Assembly (NCBI GenBank): GCA_031119205.1
Contig: JAVHYF010000032.1
Span: 1 to 53,547, forward strand
From: Moraxellaceae bacterium
Lineage (GTDB): Bacteria > Pseudomonadota > Gammaproteobacteria > Burkholderiales > Rhodocyclaceae
Reading direction: 5' to 3'
DNA length: 53,547 nucleotides
Below are positions 41,803-49,553 of the stretch, one piece after another. The notes under the pieces are model-generated. The model did no database searches, was not told where the DNA came from, and was given only the letters and a program-made list of their open reading frames with translations. Every line of letters begins with the position of its first letter. The first letter of the stretch is position 1. Both the position numbers and the translations under genes were made by a program.

Positions 41803-42804
41803 ATGATGCCTACATCCTCATTCTCATCCTCTCCCGCGCGTGCCTTGCGCCGCGCTTCCGCCGCCTTGCTGCTGGGCCTCGGCCTGCTGAGCAGCGCCCT
41901 CGCGGCGCCGCCGCAGGTGCGCGACCAGGTACCCGGCTTCTACCGCCAGGCGCTGGGTGACTTCGAAGTCACCGCGCTGTACGACGGCTACGTCGACCTC
42001 GCGCCCGGGCTCCTGAAGGGCATCAGTGCCGAGCGCCTGCAAAGCGCGCTCGCACGCATGTTCATCGCCAACAGCAAGGGCGTGCAGACCGCGGTCAATG
42101 CCTACCTCGTACACACCGGCGAGCGTCTGGTGCTGGTGGACGCCGGCTCGGCCAAGTGCTTTGGCCCGACCATGGGCAACGTGGTCGCCAACATCCAGGC
42201 TGCTGGCTACAAGCCGGAAGATGTGGACGCCGTGCTGCTGACCCACCTGCACCCCGACCACCTGTGCGGCGTGCTCACCGCCGATGGCAAGCCCGCCTTC
42301 CCCAGGGCCACGCTGTGGGCCACGCAGGCCGACGCCGATTTCTGGCTCAGCGAGAGTGCCGCACAGGCCGCACCGCCCGACTTCCGCCCCTTCTTCGACA
42401 TGGCCCGCAATGCCGTCGCGCCGTACCGCGCTGCCGGCAGCTTCCGCAGCTACAAGCCGGGCGAGCCGCTGTTCGCCGGTGTGACGGTGGTCGACACCGC
42501 CGGCCACACCCCCGGTCACAGTTCCTACCTGTTCAGCTCGAAGGGACAGGAGATGCTGGTCTGGGGCGACATCGTGCACAGCCACGCCGTGCAGTTCGCG
42601 CAGCCGGACATCTCCATCGAGTTCGACTCCGACCAGAAGAAAGCCATCGCCGCGCGCCGCAATGTCTTTGCCCGCGCCGCGAAGAACGGCTGGTGGATCG
42701 GCGGCGCCCACCTGCCGTTCCCCGGCATCGGCCACGTGCGCGCCGAGGGCAAGAGCTACGCCTGGGTGCCGGTGGAGTTCGGGCCGATCCGGACGGACCG
42801 CTGA
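41803..42804 (+). CDS. Exported MBL-fold metallo-hydrolase
   Basis: A protein of 333 residues with a signal peptide ending near SSALAA (about residue 34). The zinc-binding motif T-HLHPDHLCG starts near residue 147 (His148, His150, Asp152, His153). A further His lies in DTAGHTPGHSS near residue 231, an Asp in LVWGDIVHSH near residue 250, and a final His in GGAHLPFPGIGH near residue 307. This is the full metallo-beta-lactamase-fold dinuclear site, of the lactonase or general hydrolase kind rather than class B beta-lactamase. The periplasmic substrate is unknown. A bidirectional terminator follows at 42850. Confidence 0.9.
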   Translation: MMPTSSFSSSPARALRRASAALLLGLGLLSSALAAPPQVRDQVPGFYRQALGDFEVTALYDGYVDLAPGLLKGISAERLQSALARMFIANSKGVQTAVNAYLVHTGERLVLVDAGSAKCFGPTMGNVVANIQAAGYKPEDVDAVLLTHLHPDHLCGVLTADGKPAFPRATLWATQADADFWLSESAAQAAPPDFRPFFDMARNAVAPYRAAGSFRSYKPGEPLFAGVTVVDTAGHTPGHSSYLFSSKGQEMLVWGDIVHSHAVQFAQPDISIEFDSDQKKAIAARRNVFARAAKNGWWIGGAHLPFPGIGHVRAEGKSYAWVPVEFGPIRTDR

Positions 42805-42849
42805 TCCATCCCCGCGACGAGGCGTACCCGGAAAAGGGGTCGAAAACCA

Positions 42850-42876
42850 AACGGGCCGCGATGCGGCCCGTTCTTC
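42850..42876. terminator. Bidirectional intrinsic terminator
   Basis: AACGGGCCGC (42850-42859) pairs with GCGGCCCGTT (42863-42872) around a three-base loop, with TTCTTC on the plus side and TTTGGTTTT on the minus side. It lies between two convergent genes and suits both. Confidence 0.8.
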
Positions 42877-42894
42877 ATCGGAGTGATGAAGCCT

Positions 42895-43881
42895 TCAATC
42901 CACCTTCGCACCCGAGCGCTTCACCGCAGCCGGCCAGCGCGCCCACTCGGTTTTCAGCAGCGCGGCGAAGTCCTCCGGCGATCCGCCTGCCGGTTCGGCG
43001 CCGGCGGCGAGCATCCTGCTGCGCACGTCGGGCATGGCGAGGATGTCGGCGATCAGCTTGTTGAGTCGCGCCACTTGCTCGCGCGGCATGTCGGCGGGGG
43101 CGAGGATGCCGTTCCAGGTGGTGGCGTCGAAGCCCTTGAAGCCGAGTTCGGCAATCGTCGGTACGTCGGGGATGGCGGCCGAGCGCTTGCCGTTGGACAG
43201 GGCGAGGATCCTGATCTTGCCGGCAGCCACCAGCGGCTGTACGTTGGACAACGCCATGAAGCCCATGTCCACCTCACCGGCCGCGATGGCCTGGGCGGCT
43301 TGCGGGCCGCCGGGATAGGGGATGTGCACGCTGAACACGCCGGCGTCGACCTTCAGTGTTTCCATGGTGAGGTGCGACAGCGAGCCGTTGCCGACCGACG
43401 CGTAGTTGAGTTTGCCGGGGCGGGCTTTCACGTAGCTCACCCAGTCCTTGAAGTTGTTCACGCCAAGCGTGCTGCGCACCACCAGCACCTGCGGCTGGGT
43501 GGCGGCGAGGATGATGGGTGCAAGGTCGCGCGCCGGGTCGTAGGCGAGTTTCGAGAACAGCGAGGGCGCTACCGTCAGCGGGCCGTTGTAGCCGAGCAGG
43601 ATGGTGTGGCCGTCGCGTGCCTTGGCCGCGTTGTCCACGCCGATGCTGCCGCCCGCGCCGACGCGGTTGTCGACCACCACCGGCTGGCCCAGCGAGTCCT
43701 TCAGCTTGTCGGCGATCAGCCGCGCGACGATGTCCGGTGAGCTGCCGCCCGGCGCAGGCACCACCAGGCGCAGGGGGCGGGTTGGCCAGGTCTGCGCATG
43801 GGCGGTGGCGGCCAGCAGGCCGGCCAGGCCCAGACCGAGCAGGACGTTGCGGATGAAGGAAGAGCTACGGCATACGTGCAT
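42895..43881 (-). CDS. Bug/TctC family periplasmic solute-binding protein (orphan)
   Basis: A protein of 328 residues with a signal peptide ending near ATAHAQ (residue 30). The mature start WPTRPLRLVVPAPGGSSPDIVARL is typical of tripartite tricarboxylate transporter receptors, as are PVVVDNRVGAGGSIG, PGKLNYASVGNGSLSHLTME and IPDVPTIAELGFKGF. Such receptors bind carboxylates or aromatic acids in the periplasm. No TctA or TctB membrane genes are nearby, which is common for Bug proteins in betaproteobacteria but worth noting here. GGGAG precedes the ATG. The ligand is unknown. Confidence 0.93.
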   Translation of the reverse strand: MHVCRSSSFIRNVLLGLGLAGLLAATAHAQTWPTRPLRLVVPAPGGSSPDIVARLIADKLKDSLGQPVVVDNRVGAGGSIGVDNAAKARDGHTILLGYNGPLTVAPSLFSKLAYDPARDLAPIILAATQPQVLVVRSTLGVNNFKDWVSYVKARPGKLNYASVGNGSLSHLTMETLKVDAGVFSVHIPYPGGPQAAQAIAAGEVDMGFMALSNVQPLVAAGKIRILALSNGKRSAAIPDVPTIAELGFKGFDATTWNGILAPADMPREQVARLNKLIADILAMPDVRSRMLAAGAEPAGGSPEDFAALLKTEWARWPAAVKRSGAKVD

Positions 43882-44115
43882 GGATGATGACTCCCGACGA
43901 CGATGTAGGAAGGCGCCGATACAGTGGTGCCCGGCAGGCGCGTATTGTCTTCGTCATGAATGGCTGTCGGTAGTGGCGGAAACCGCAGGTGGAGGAGACC
44001 GGGCAAAGCGCGCGCCGTGTCCTTGCCGGAACAATGGGCGCAGATCCCGCACTAACAGCACGAGGCTGCCCGCCAAGAGGCGGCCCATCGCCCCCTGCGA
44101 CTTCTGGACCGGATC

Positions 44116-44889
44116 ATGAGAGAGAGCATCCTGACGCGTGCGGCCGTACTGGCCGCCTGCCTGGCACCGCTTGTTGCCAGCGCCCAGCCCACCGACAAGG
44201 ACATCGGCCGTTATGTGAGGACACCCACGCTGGGTGGCGACGGCAGCTGGAACGGTTCCCTCGGCCTTGGCTTCACCCTCAACCGTGGCAACAACAACTC
44301 CACCCAGGGCAGCCTGTTCGGCGATGCGACGCGCTCGCGCGTGCAGGACCGCGCGGTGTTCCGTGGCCTGGCCATCCGCAATTCGAACAACGGCAAGACC
44401 ACCGACGACAACTCCAACCTGGGCGGTCGTTACGAGCGCAACGTCACGGAAAGCGCCTTCGGCTACGGCGACCTGCTGTTCGAGCGCGACGCCCGCCAGG
44501 ATCTGGAGTTGCGCCAGTCCTACAGTACCGGGGCGGGTTACCGCGTGTTCAACACCGATCGCACGCAGTTCAACCTGTATGCTGGTGTGGCCTATGTCAT
44601 CGAGGACAACGTGGTGAAGCCCAACGAGAGTGGCGTCGAACTGCAGTTCGGTGAGGACTTCGCCTATGCGCTGACCGACTCCAGCAAGATCACCCAGCGC
44701 TTCATCGTGGTGCCGAAATCGGTGGGGCAGGGTGGTGCGCGCTATGCATTCCAGATCGATCTCAGCACCAAGATCGTCGACAAGCTTGGCCTGCAGCTGA
44801 GTGTCCTGCACAAGTATCGCGAGAACGTGCTGCCGAACCAGAAGCAGTCGGACCTGACGGTCTTCACCGGCGTCACCGCCAAGTTCTGA
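44116..44889 (+). CDS. DUF481 family outer-membrane protein
   Basis: A protein of 257 residues with a signal peptide ending near VASAQ (residue 24). The mature sequence alternates polar and hydrophobic residues (GSWNGSLGLGFTLNRGNNNST, LRQSYSTGAGYRVFNTDRTQFNLYAGVAYV) and ends in aromatic TVFTGVTAKF, a beta-barrel C-terminus recognised by the BAM complex. It fits DUF481/YdiY-like salt-induced outer-membrane proteins. Followed ten bases later by the kinase-like gene on the same strand, so possibly cotranscribed. Function unknown. Confidence 0.87.
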   Translation: MRESILTRAAVLAACLAPLVASAQPTDKDIGRYVRTPTLGGDGSWNGSLGLGFTLNRGNNNSTQGSLFGDATRSRVQDRAVFRGLAIRNSNNGKTTDDNSNLGGRYERNVTESAFGYGDLLFERDARQDLELRQSYSTGAGYRVFNTDRTQFNLYAGVAYVIEDNVVKPNESGVELQFGEDFAYALTDSSKITQRFIVVPKSVGQGGARYAFQIDLSTKIVDKLGLQLSVLHKYRENVLPNQKQSDLTVFTGVTAKF

Positions 44890-44899
44890 GCGCAGCCTC

Positions 44900-45739
44900 A
44901 TGGCGGCCCCGCCCTCTCCCGTCGAGGACCTGGCCGCGGAGTTCTCTCCCTGGCTGAAGCGCTGGCAGCTGACACCGGACGGCGCGCCCTTTTCCACGCG
45001 TGGCAGCTACCTGATGCCGGTGCGTCATGCCGGCCAGCCTGCGATGCTGAAGGTGGCCCTCGATGCCGAGGAGCAGAACGGCGCCCGCCTGATGCACTGG
45101 TGGGAGGGCGACGGCGCGGCGCGGGTGCTGGCGCATGCCGACAATGTGCTGCTGATGGAGCGCGCCACGGGCGAAGGCTCGCTGTTCGACATGGCACTGG
45201 ACGGCCGTGACGACGAAGCCAGCCGCATCCTGTGCGCCACCGTCGCGCGCCTGCATGCGCCGCGGGAGCGGCCACCGCCGGAGCTGCTGCCGCTGGAGCA
45301 GTGGTTCATCGCCTTGTGGCCTGCGGCCGCCATCCACGGCGGCATCCTGACGCGATGCCAGCGTGCCGCGGAGGCCTTGCTGGCTTCACCGCGCGAGCAG
45401 GTGCCACTGCATGCCGACATCCACCACTGCAACGTGCTGGACTTCGGTCCGCGCGGCTGGCTGGCCATCGACCCGAAGTGGGTGATCGGCGAGCGCGGTT
45501 TCGACTATGCCAACATCCTGTGTAACCCGGACCTGCCGATCGTGACGCAACCGGCCCGCCTGCGCCGGCAGGTGGAGGTGGTGAGCGAGGCCGCGGGGCT
45601 GGAGCGGCGCCGCCTGCTGCAATGGGTGCTGGCCTATGCCGGCCTGTCGGCGGCGTGGTTCATGGAAGACGACGACCCGCTGGCCGAGAGCGACCTGCAG
45701 GTCGCCCGCCATGCCGCCACCCTGCTCGACGCGGCCTGA
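44900..45739 (+). CDS. Aminoglycoside phosphotransferase (APH(6)-like) family kinase
   Basis: A protein of 279 residues. The kinase-like catalytic loop is HADIHHCNVLDF (His171, Asp173, Asn178) and the metal-binding Asp is in LAIDPKWVIGERGFDYANIL (about Asp191). The N-lobe has PAMLKVALDAEEQNGARLMHWW with the ATP-binding Lys. The pattern of IDPK-x-x-GERGFDYAN matches the streptomycin 6-kinase/hydroxyurea kinase family (PF04655 type). Chromosomal members often act on metabolites rather than drugs, so drug resistance should not be assumed. It starts ten bases after the DUF481 gene. Cytoplasmic. Confidence 0.85.
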   Translation: MAAPPSPVEDLAAEFSPWLKRWQLTPDGAPFSTRGSYLMPVRHAGQPAMLKVALDAEEQNGARLMHWWEGDGAARVLAHADNVLLMERATGEGSLFDMALDGRDDEASRILCATVARLHAPRERPPPELLPLEQWFIALWPAAAIHGGILTRCQRAAEALLASPREQVPLHADIHHCNVLDFGPRGWLAIDPKWVIGERGFDYANILCNPDLPIVTQPARLRRQVEVVSEAAGLERRRLLQWVLAYAGLSAAWFMEDDDPLAESDLQVARHAATLLDAA

Positions 45740-45770
45740 TCCGCTTCGGGTTGTGCCTGCGCTTCAGCGC

Positions 45771-46016
45771 CTACTTCAGCTTGTCAGCCGTGAAGATGGT
45801 GGCCTTGTTGCCGACGAAGCTCACGCTCGCGCTGGCCTCGCCTTCGCGCCACACGCAGTTGCGTACCATCAGCGCGTCGCTGCATTCGGTGGGCTCGCCG
45901 ATCAGCGCCTTCACCTCGTCGAAGGACATGCCGAGCTGCACCTTGTCGTAGTTGGACAGCGTCAGCTTGCTGCAGCCAGCCAAGGCAAGCAGCAGTAGCA
46001 GGGCGATCTTGTGCAT
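45771..46016 (-). CDS. Small lipoprotein of SmpA/OmlA-like fold
   Basis: A protein of 81 residues with a lipobox LALAGC (Cys15) at the end of a short signal peptide. The mature part, NYDKVQLGMSFDEVKALIGEPTECSD and VWREGEASASVSFVGNKA, has the layout of the BamE/SmpA-OmlA or DUF3862 fold (beta hairpin after two helices). It is a probable outer- or inner-membrane lipoprotein. Cysteines in TECSD and VRNCVW could form a disulfide. It follows dusA on the minus strand with a gap of 33 bases and could be cotranscribed. Confidence 0.82.
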   Translation of the reverse strand: MHKIALLLLLALAGCSKLTLSNYDKVQLGMSFDEVKALIGEPTECSDALMVRNCVWREGEASASVSFVGNKATIFTADKLK

Positions 46017-46049
46017 GGTGTGTGGTCTCGTTGTTGTAATGAATGGTGT

Positions 46050-47060
46050 TCAGGCTGCTTCGGCGTCCGGCCGCGTGCCGACCTGTGCCCAGGCCTGGCG
46101 TATCAGTTCCGGCTTCGCGTCACGCAACAGTACCGGGTCGGACAGCATCTGGCGGAAACGTCGCGCACCGGGCAGGCCGTTGGCGAAGCCCAGCACGTGG
46201 CGGACGATGGCACGCAGATGCGTGCCGTGTTCGCGCTGCTCACGTTCCGCGTAGTCGACCAGCGTGTCGATGATCGATTCGCGTGATGGCGCCCATGCCG
46301 GGTCGAAGAAGGCGCGCTCCCATTCCGTCAATGCCCAGGGGTTGTGATAGGCCTCGCGCCCAATCATCACGCCATCGGCATACGTCAGTTGCGCCGCCAT
46401 CGCCTCGGTGGTGGCAAGCCCACCATTGGCGATGATCTCCAGCTGCGGGAATTCGGCCTTCAGCTGCGCCACGATGTCGTAGCGCAGCGGCGGAATCTCG
46501 CGGTTCTCCTTCGGCGACAGGCCCTTCAGCCAGGCATTGCGCGCATGCACGATGAAGGTGCTGCAGCCGGCTGCGCTCACGCTGGCGACGAAGCCGCGCA
46601 CGAAGTCGTAGTCCTCCACGCGGTCGATGCCGATGCGGTGCTTCACCGTCACCGGCAGTTGCGTGGCCGCGCGCATCGCGCGCACGCAATCCGCCACCAG
46701 CTCCGGCTCGGCCATCAGGCAGGCGCCGAAGGCACCGCGCTGCACCCGCTCGCTGGGGCAGCCGCAGTTGAGGTTCACCTCGTCGTAGCCCCATTCCTCG
46801 GCGAGTTTCGCGCAGCGCGCCAGATCATCCGGCTCGCTGCCGCCCAGCTGCAATGCCAGCGGGTGTTCCGCCGCGTCGAAGCGCAGGTGGCGCGCTACAT
46901 CGCCATGCAGCAGCGCGCCGGTGGTCACCATCTCGGTGTACAGCCAGGCGTGCGGCGACAACAGGCGGTGAAAGTGGCGGCAATGGCGGTCGGTCCAGTC
47001 GAGCATGGGCGCGACGGACAGGCGGCGGGGCGGCAGGGTGGGGCTTGCGACTTCAGACAT
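46050..47060 (-). CDS. dusA: tRNA-dihydrouridine(20/20a) synthase DusA
   Basis: A protein of 336 residues, the DusA length. It has the FMN TIM-barrel signatures LSVAPMLDWTDRHCR (residues about 14-28), HPLALQLGGSEPDDLARCA, and the catalytic Cys101 in NLNCGCPSERVQRGAFGACLM (given as NLNCGCPSERV then GAFGACLM). KHRIGIDRVEDYDF, FIVHARNAWLKGLSPKENR and GVMIGREAYHNPW follow, all DusA-specific. It reduces uridines 20 and 20a in tRNA D-loops using NADPH. The ATG at 47060 is chosen; the longer open frame is not homologous. No clear ribosome site. Confidence 0.96.
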   Translation of the reverse strand: MSEVASPTLPPRRLSVAPMLDWTDRHCRHFHRLLSPHAWLYTEMVTTGALLHGDVARHLRFDAAEHPLALQLGGSEPDDLARCAKLAEEWGYDEVNLNCGCPSERVQRGAFGACLMAEPELVADCVRAMRAATQLPVTVKHRIGIDRVEDYDFVRGFVASVSAAGCSTFIVHARNAWLKGLSPKENREIPPLRYDIVAQLKAEFPQLEIIANGGLATTEAMAAQLTYADGVMIGREAYHNPWALTEWERAFFDPAWAPSRESIIDTLVDYAEREQREHGTHLRAIVRHVLGFANGLPGARRFRQMLSDPVLLRDAKPELIRQAWAQVGTRPDAEAA

Positions 47061-47156
47061 GGGCGCGATTTTACCGTCTGCCGCACTGTGATCGTTTTCT
47101 GGTGGGTGCGAAGCGGGATAATCATGCTCTCCTGGTGTTCCGCTTCTTTCCCCGGC

Positions 47157-47741
47157 ATGTCCCTGCAACCCTATCTCGCTCCCGGTACTTACGTGGACGC
47201 GGACCATCCCGCAGTGGTCGAGATGGCGCGCGTACTGGCACGTGATGCCAGCGACGAGCATGCGCTGGTGCGCCGCTGTTTCGAGTTCGTCCGCGACGAG
47301 GTGAAGCACAGCTGGGACTACCAGCTGAACCCGGTCACGCTGAAGGCGTCCGAGGTGCTGCTGCACCGTACCGGCTTCTGCTACGCCAAGAGCCATCTGC
47401 TTGCCGCGCTGTTGCGTGCCAATGGCGTGCCTGCCGGCCTGTGCTACCAGCGCCTGTCGGTAGGCGAGCGCGGTGCGCCGTACTGCCTGCATGGCCTCAA
47501 CGCCGTGTTCCTGAAGGACCACGGCTGGTACCGGCTGGACGCGCGCGGCAACAAGCCCGGCGTAGCGGCAGATTTCACACCACCGCGCGAGGCGCTGGCC
47601 TTTGCGATCCGCGAGGCCGCAGAGCGCGACCTGCCGGAGATATGGGCCGAGCCCTTGCCCGTCGTCATCGCATCGCTGCAGGCCGGCGCTACGGTGCAGG
47701 ACGTGGCCGCCAATCTGCCTGACGTGGTACTGAGCGGCTGA
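47157..47741 (+). CDS. Transglutaminase-like cysteine protease family protein
   Basis: A protein of 194 residues with the transglutaminase-core triad: Cys75 in RTGFCYAKSHLL, His112 in APYCLHGLNAVF, and Asp128 in WYRLDARGNK. Members of this group act as peptidases or amidases in the cytoplasm. The first 45 residues (PYLAPGTYVDADHPAVVEMA) are family-specific. The start is ATG 47157 or ATG 47124; the first gives the usual N-terminus. Divergent from dusA across about 96 bases. The substrate is unknown. Confidence 0.87.
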   Translation: MSLQPYLAPGTYVDADHPAVVEMARVLARDASDEHALVRRCFEFVRDEVKHSWDYQLNPVTLKASEVLLHRTGFCYAKSHLLAALLRANGVPAGLCYQRLSVGERGAPYCLHGLNAVFLKDHGWYRLDARGNKPGVAADFTPPREALAFAIREAAERDLPEIWAEPLPVVIASLQAGATVQDVAANLPDVVLSG

Positions 47742-47795
47742 GCTTCGCTGTGCGAATGCCGCCTTCCTTCAATCCTTTCCCTTGCCGAGGTCTCC

Positions 47796-48848
47796 GTGTC
47801 CGCCGTGTCTTCAGTTCCGTCCGATAGCCCGTTCCGCATTCCCTACGACCAGCTGTGTGCTCTCGTGGCCGCCGCACTGCGCGCTCACGGCGTACCCGAG
47901 GCGCTGGCCAGCACCGAGGCCGCGATTATGGCCGAGGCCGACCTGCACGGCACGCCGTCGCACGGCGTCAAGATGCTGCCGGCGCTGCTGCGCGCGCTGG
48001 ACAGCGGGCTGGCCAGCGCCGACCCGCAGATCCGCACCGTGACCGACTTCGGCGCCATCTGCGTGGTGGATGGCGACAACGGCATCGGCCGCCATGTCGC
48101 GCTGACTGCGATGCAGACCGCCGTGCAGCGCGCCAGGCAGTTCGGCGTCGGCGTCTGCCTGGCGAAGCGCACCACCCACTGGGGCCGCGCCCATGCCTAT
48201 GCACTGCGCGCCGCGCAGGCCGGCTGCATCGGCTTCTGCACCACCAACGCGGTGCGCTCGATGGCTGCCTGGGGCGCCACCAAGCCGGTGATCGGCAACA
48301 ACCCCATCGCCATCGGTGTGCCGCGTGGCGATGCCGAGCCCATGGTGCTGGACATCGCGATGAGCCAGGCGGCGGTCGGCAAGGTCACCACCTGGCTGCG
48401 CGAAGGCCGTCCGCTGCCGGCAGGCTGGGGCGTGGACGCCAGCGGCAAGCCGTCCAGCGATCCGCAGGCCATACTGTCCGGCGCCGTGTCACCGATGGGC
48501 GGGCACAAGGGCAGCGGCCTCGCGCTGATGATGGAGATGATGACCGCCGCGCTGGGCGGTGGCGACTTCTGCGACGACATCGTGGTGCCGCCCGGCGGCA
48601 TCGAGACCAATGCCAGCAAGATCTTCATCGCGCTGAATGTCGAGGCCTTCGGCGCCGCCGCGGATTTCGCGCCACGCATCGACGCCTTCATCGACTACCT
48701 GCGCGCCGAGGCCGCGGACACCGAGCCCTTCCTGTATCCCGGCGAGCGCGGCTGGCAGGACAGTGCGCGCAACCTGCGCGAAGGCGTGCCGCTGCACGAG
48801 GAGATCGTCGTGTTGCTAGAGCAGGCGGGTGTGAAGTTGCGGGGCTGA
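47796..48848 (+). CDS. Ldh family (malate/L-lactate dehydrogenase type) oxidoreductase
   Basis: A protein of 350 residues of the Ldh_2 family (YlbC/ComC type). Distinct from classical LDH, it has ADLHGTPSHGVKMLP near residues 48-62, VVDGDNGIGRHVALTAM, RTTHWGRAHAYALRAA, NNPIAIGVPRG and LSGAVSPMGGHKGSGLALMMEM. It reduces or oxidises 2-hydroxy or imino acids with NAD(P). Starts at GTG 47796 after GAGG. Cytoplasmic. Tandem with the transglutaminase-like gene, 54 bases apart. The exact substrate cannot be predicted. Confidence 0.9.
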   Translation: MSAVSSVPSDSPFRIPYDQLCALVAAALRAHGVPEALASTEAAIMAEADLHGTPSHGVKMLPALLRALDSGLASADPQIRTVTDFGAICVVDGDNGIGRHVALTAMQTAVQRARQFGVGVCLAKRTTHWGRAHAYALRAAQAGCIGFCTTNAVRSMAAWGATKPVIGNNPIAIGVPRGDAEPMVLDIAMSQAAVGKVTTWLREGRPLPAGWGVDASGKPSSDPQAILSGAVSPMGGHKGSGLALMMEMMTAALGGGDFCDDIVVPPGGIETNASKIFIALNVEAFGAAADFAPRIDAFIDYLRAEAADTEPFLYPGERGWQDSARNLREGVPLHEEIVVLLEQAGVKLRG

Positions 48849-48885
48849 GGTCAAGGACACCGAAGTGCAGCACAGCCTCTGTTCC

Positions 48886-48994
48886 CGTCGTCCCTGCGCA
48901 GGCAGGGACCCAGTGTCTTTGGCTCTTCTACAGGCTCTGCCCGACCCGACGTTTTTTAGAACGACGCTGGGCTCCTGCCTTCGCAGGAGCGACG
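48886..48994. repeat. Pair of REP-like elements in inverted orientation
   Basis: Two 32-base arms, 48886-48917 and 48963-48994, are imperfect inverted copies (about 27 of 32 positions match). Each contains a self-complementary core (CCCTGCGCAGGCAGGG and TCCTGCCTTCGCAGGA). Between them is a 45-base spacer with GTTTTTT. A partial copy of the right arm is at 11291-11312. It fits a REP-type doublet in the intergenic space. Confidence 0.75.
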
Positions 48995-49059
48995 GCGTGT
49001 TGATGGCAGCGCATCTCCTGACGGACTTGCGCACCACCCCGCACTAAGCTCACGCGCCC

Positions 49060-49536
49060 ATGACTTCCCGCGCGACGACACCTCTTCCTCCCGACTGCTG
49101 GCTCATCCACTGTGATGGCACGGCCCTGCCCAACCCCGGTCGCATCGGCGTCGGCGTGGTGCTGCGCGCGCCGGATGGCAGCGAGCATCGCATTTCCCGC
49201 ACGCAGGGCAACGGCTGCAACAACGAGGCCGAGGCATGCGCGCTGTTGCTGGCGCTCGCCGAAGCGCAGCACCTGGGCGCGCAATGCCTGCGCCTGTACA
49301 GCGACAGTGACGTACTGGTGCAGCACGTCGCCGGCACGGCGCACACAGCCGTGCCGCGACTGGCGGCGCTGTTTGCCGAGGCGCGTGACGCCCTGGCGCA
49401 ATTCAGACACGCTGAATTGCACTGGCTGCCACGCCACCGCAACGGCGATGCCGACACACTGGCACGTGCAGTGCTGGGCCTGCCGCCCAAAGCCAAGCGC
49501 GTGTCCAAGGCGCCGCGCAGCGGGCGGCGTCGCTGA
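49060..49536 (+). CDS. RNase HI-like protein
   Basis: A protein of 158 residues with an RNase H fold: CDGTALPNPGRIGVGVVL (Asp19), GNGCNNEAEACALLLAL (Glu56), LYSDSDVLVQHV (Asp82) and LPRHRNGDADTLARA (Asp130 or Asp132). This is the type of small RNase HI-like domain related to Bacillus YpdQ/RnhA-like nucleases. It degrades RNA in RNA-DNA hybrids if active. The C-terminus is basic (AKRVSKAPRSGRRR). It is followed 17 bases later by dinB, suggesting an operon of nucleic acid enzymes. Confidence 0.87.
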   Translation: MTSRATTPLPPDCWLIHCDGTALPNPGRIGVGVVLRAPDGSEHRISRTQGNGCNNEAEACALLLALAEAQHLGAQCLRLYSDSDVLVQHVAGTAHTAVPRLAALFAEARDALAQFRHAELHWLPRHRNGDADTLARAVLGLPPKAKRVSKAPRSGRRR

Positions 49537-49553
49537 GCGCTGCCTGTCGTCTC

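Noticed and set aside
44900-45739. Calling the APH(6)-like gene a streptomycin resistance gene
   Set aside because: The family motif supports a small-molecule kinase, but there is no mobile context or linked resistance gene, so drug resistance is not supported by sequence alone.
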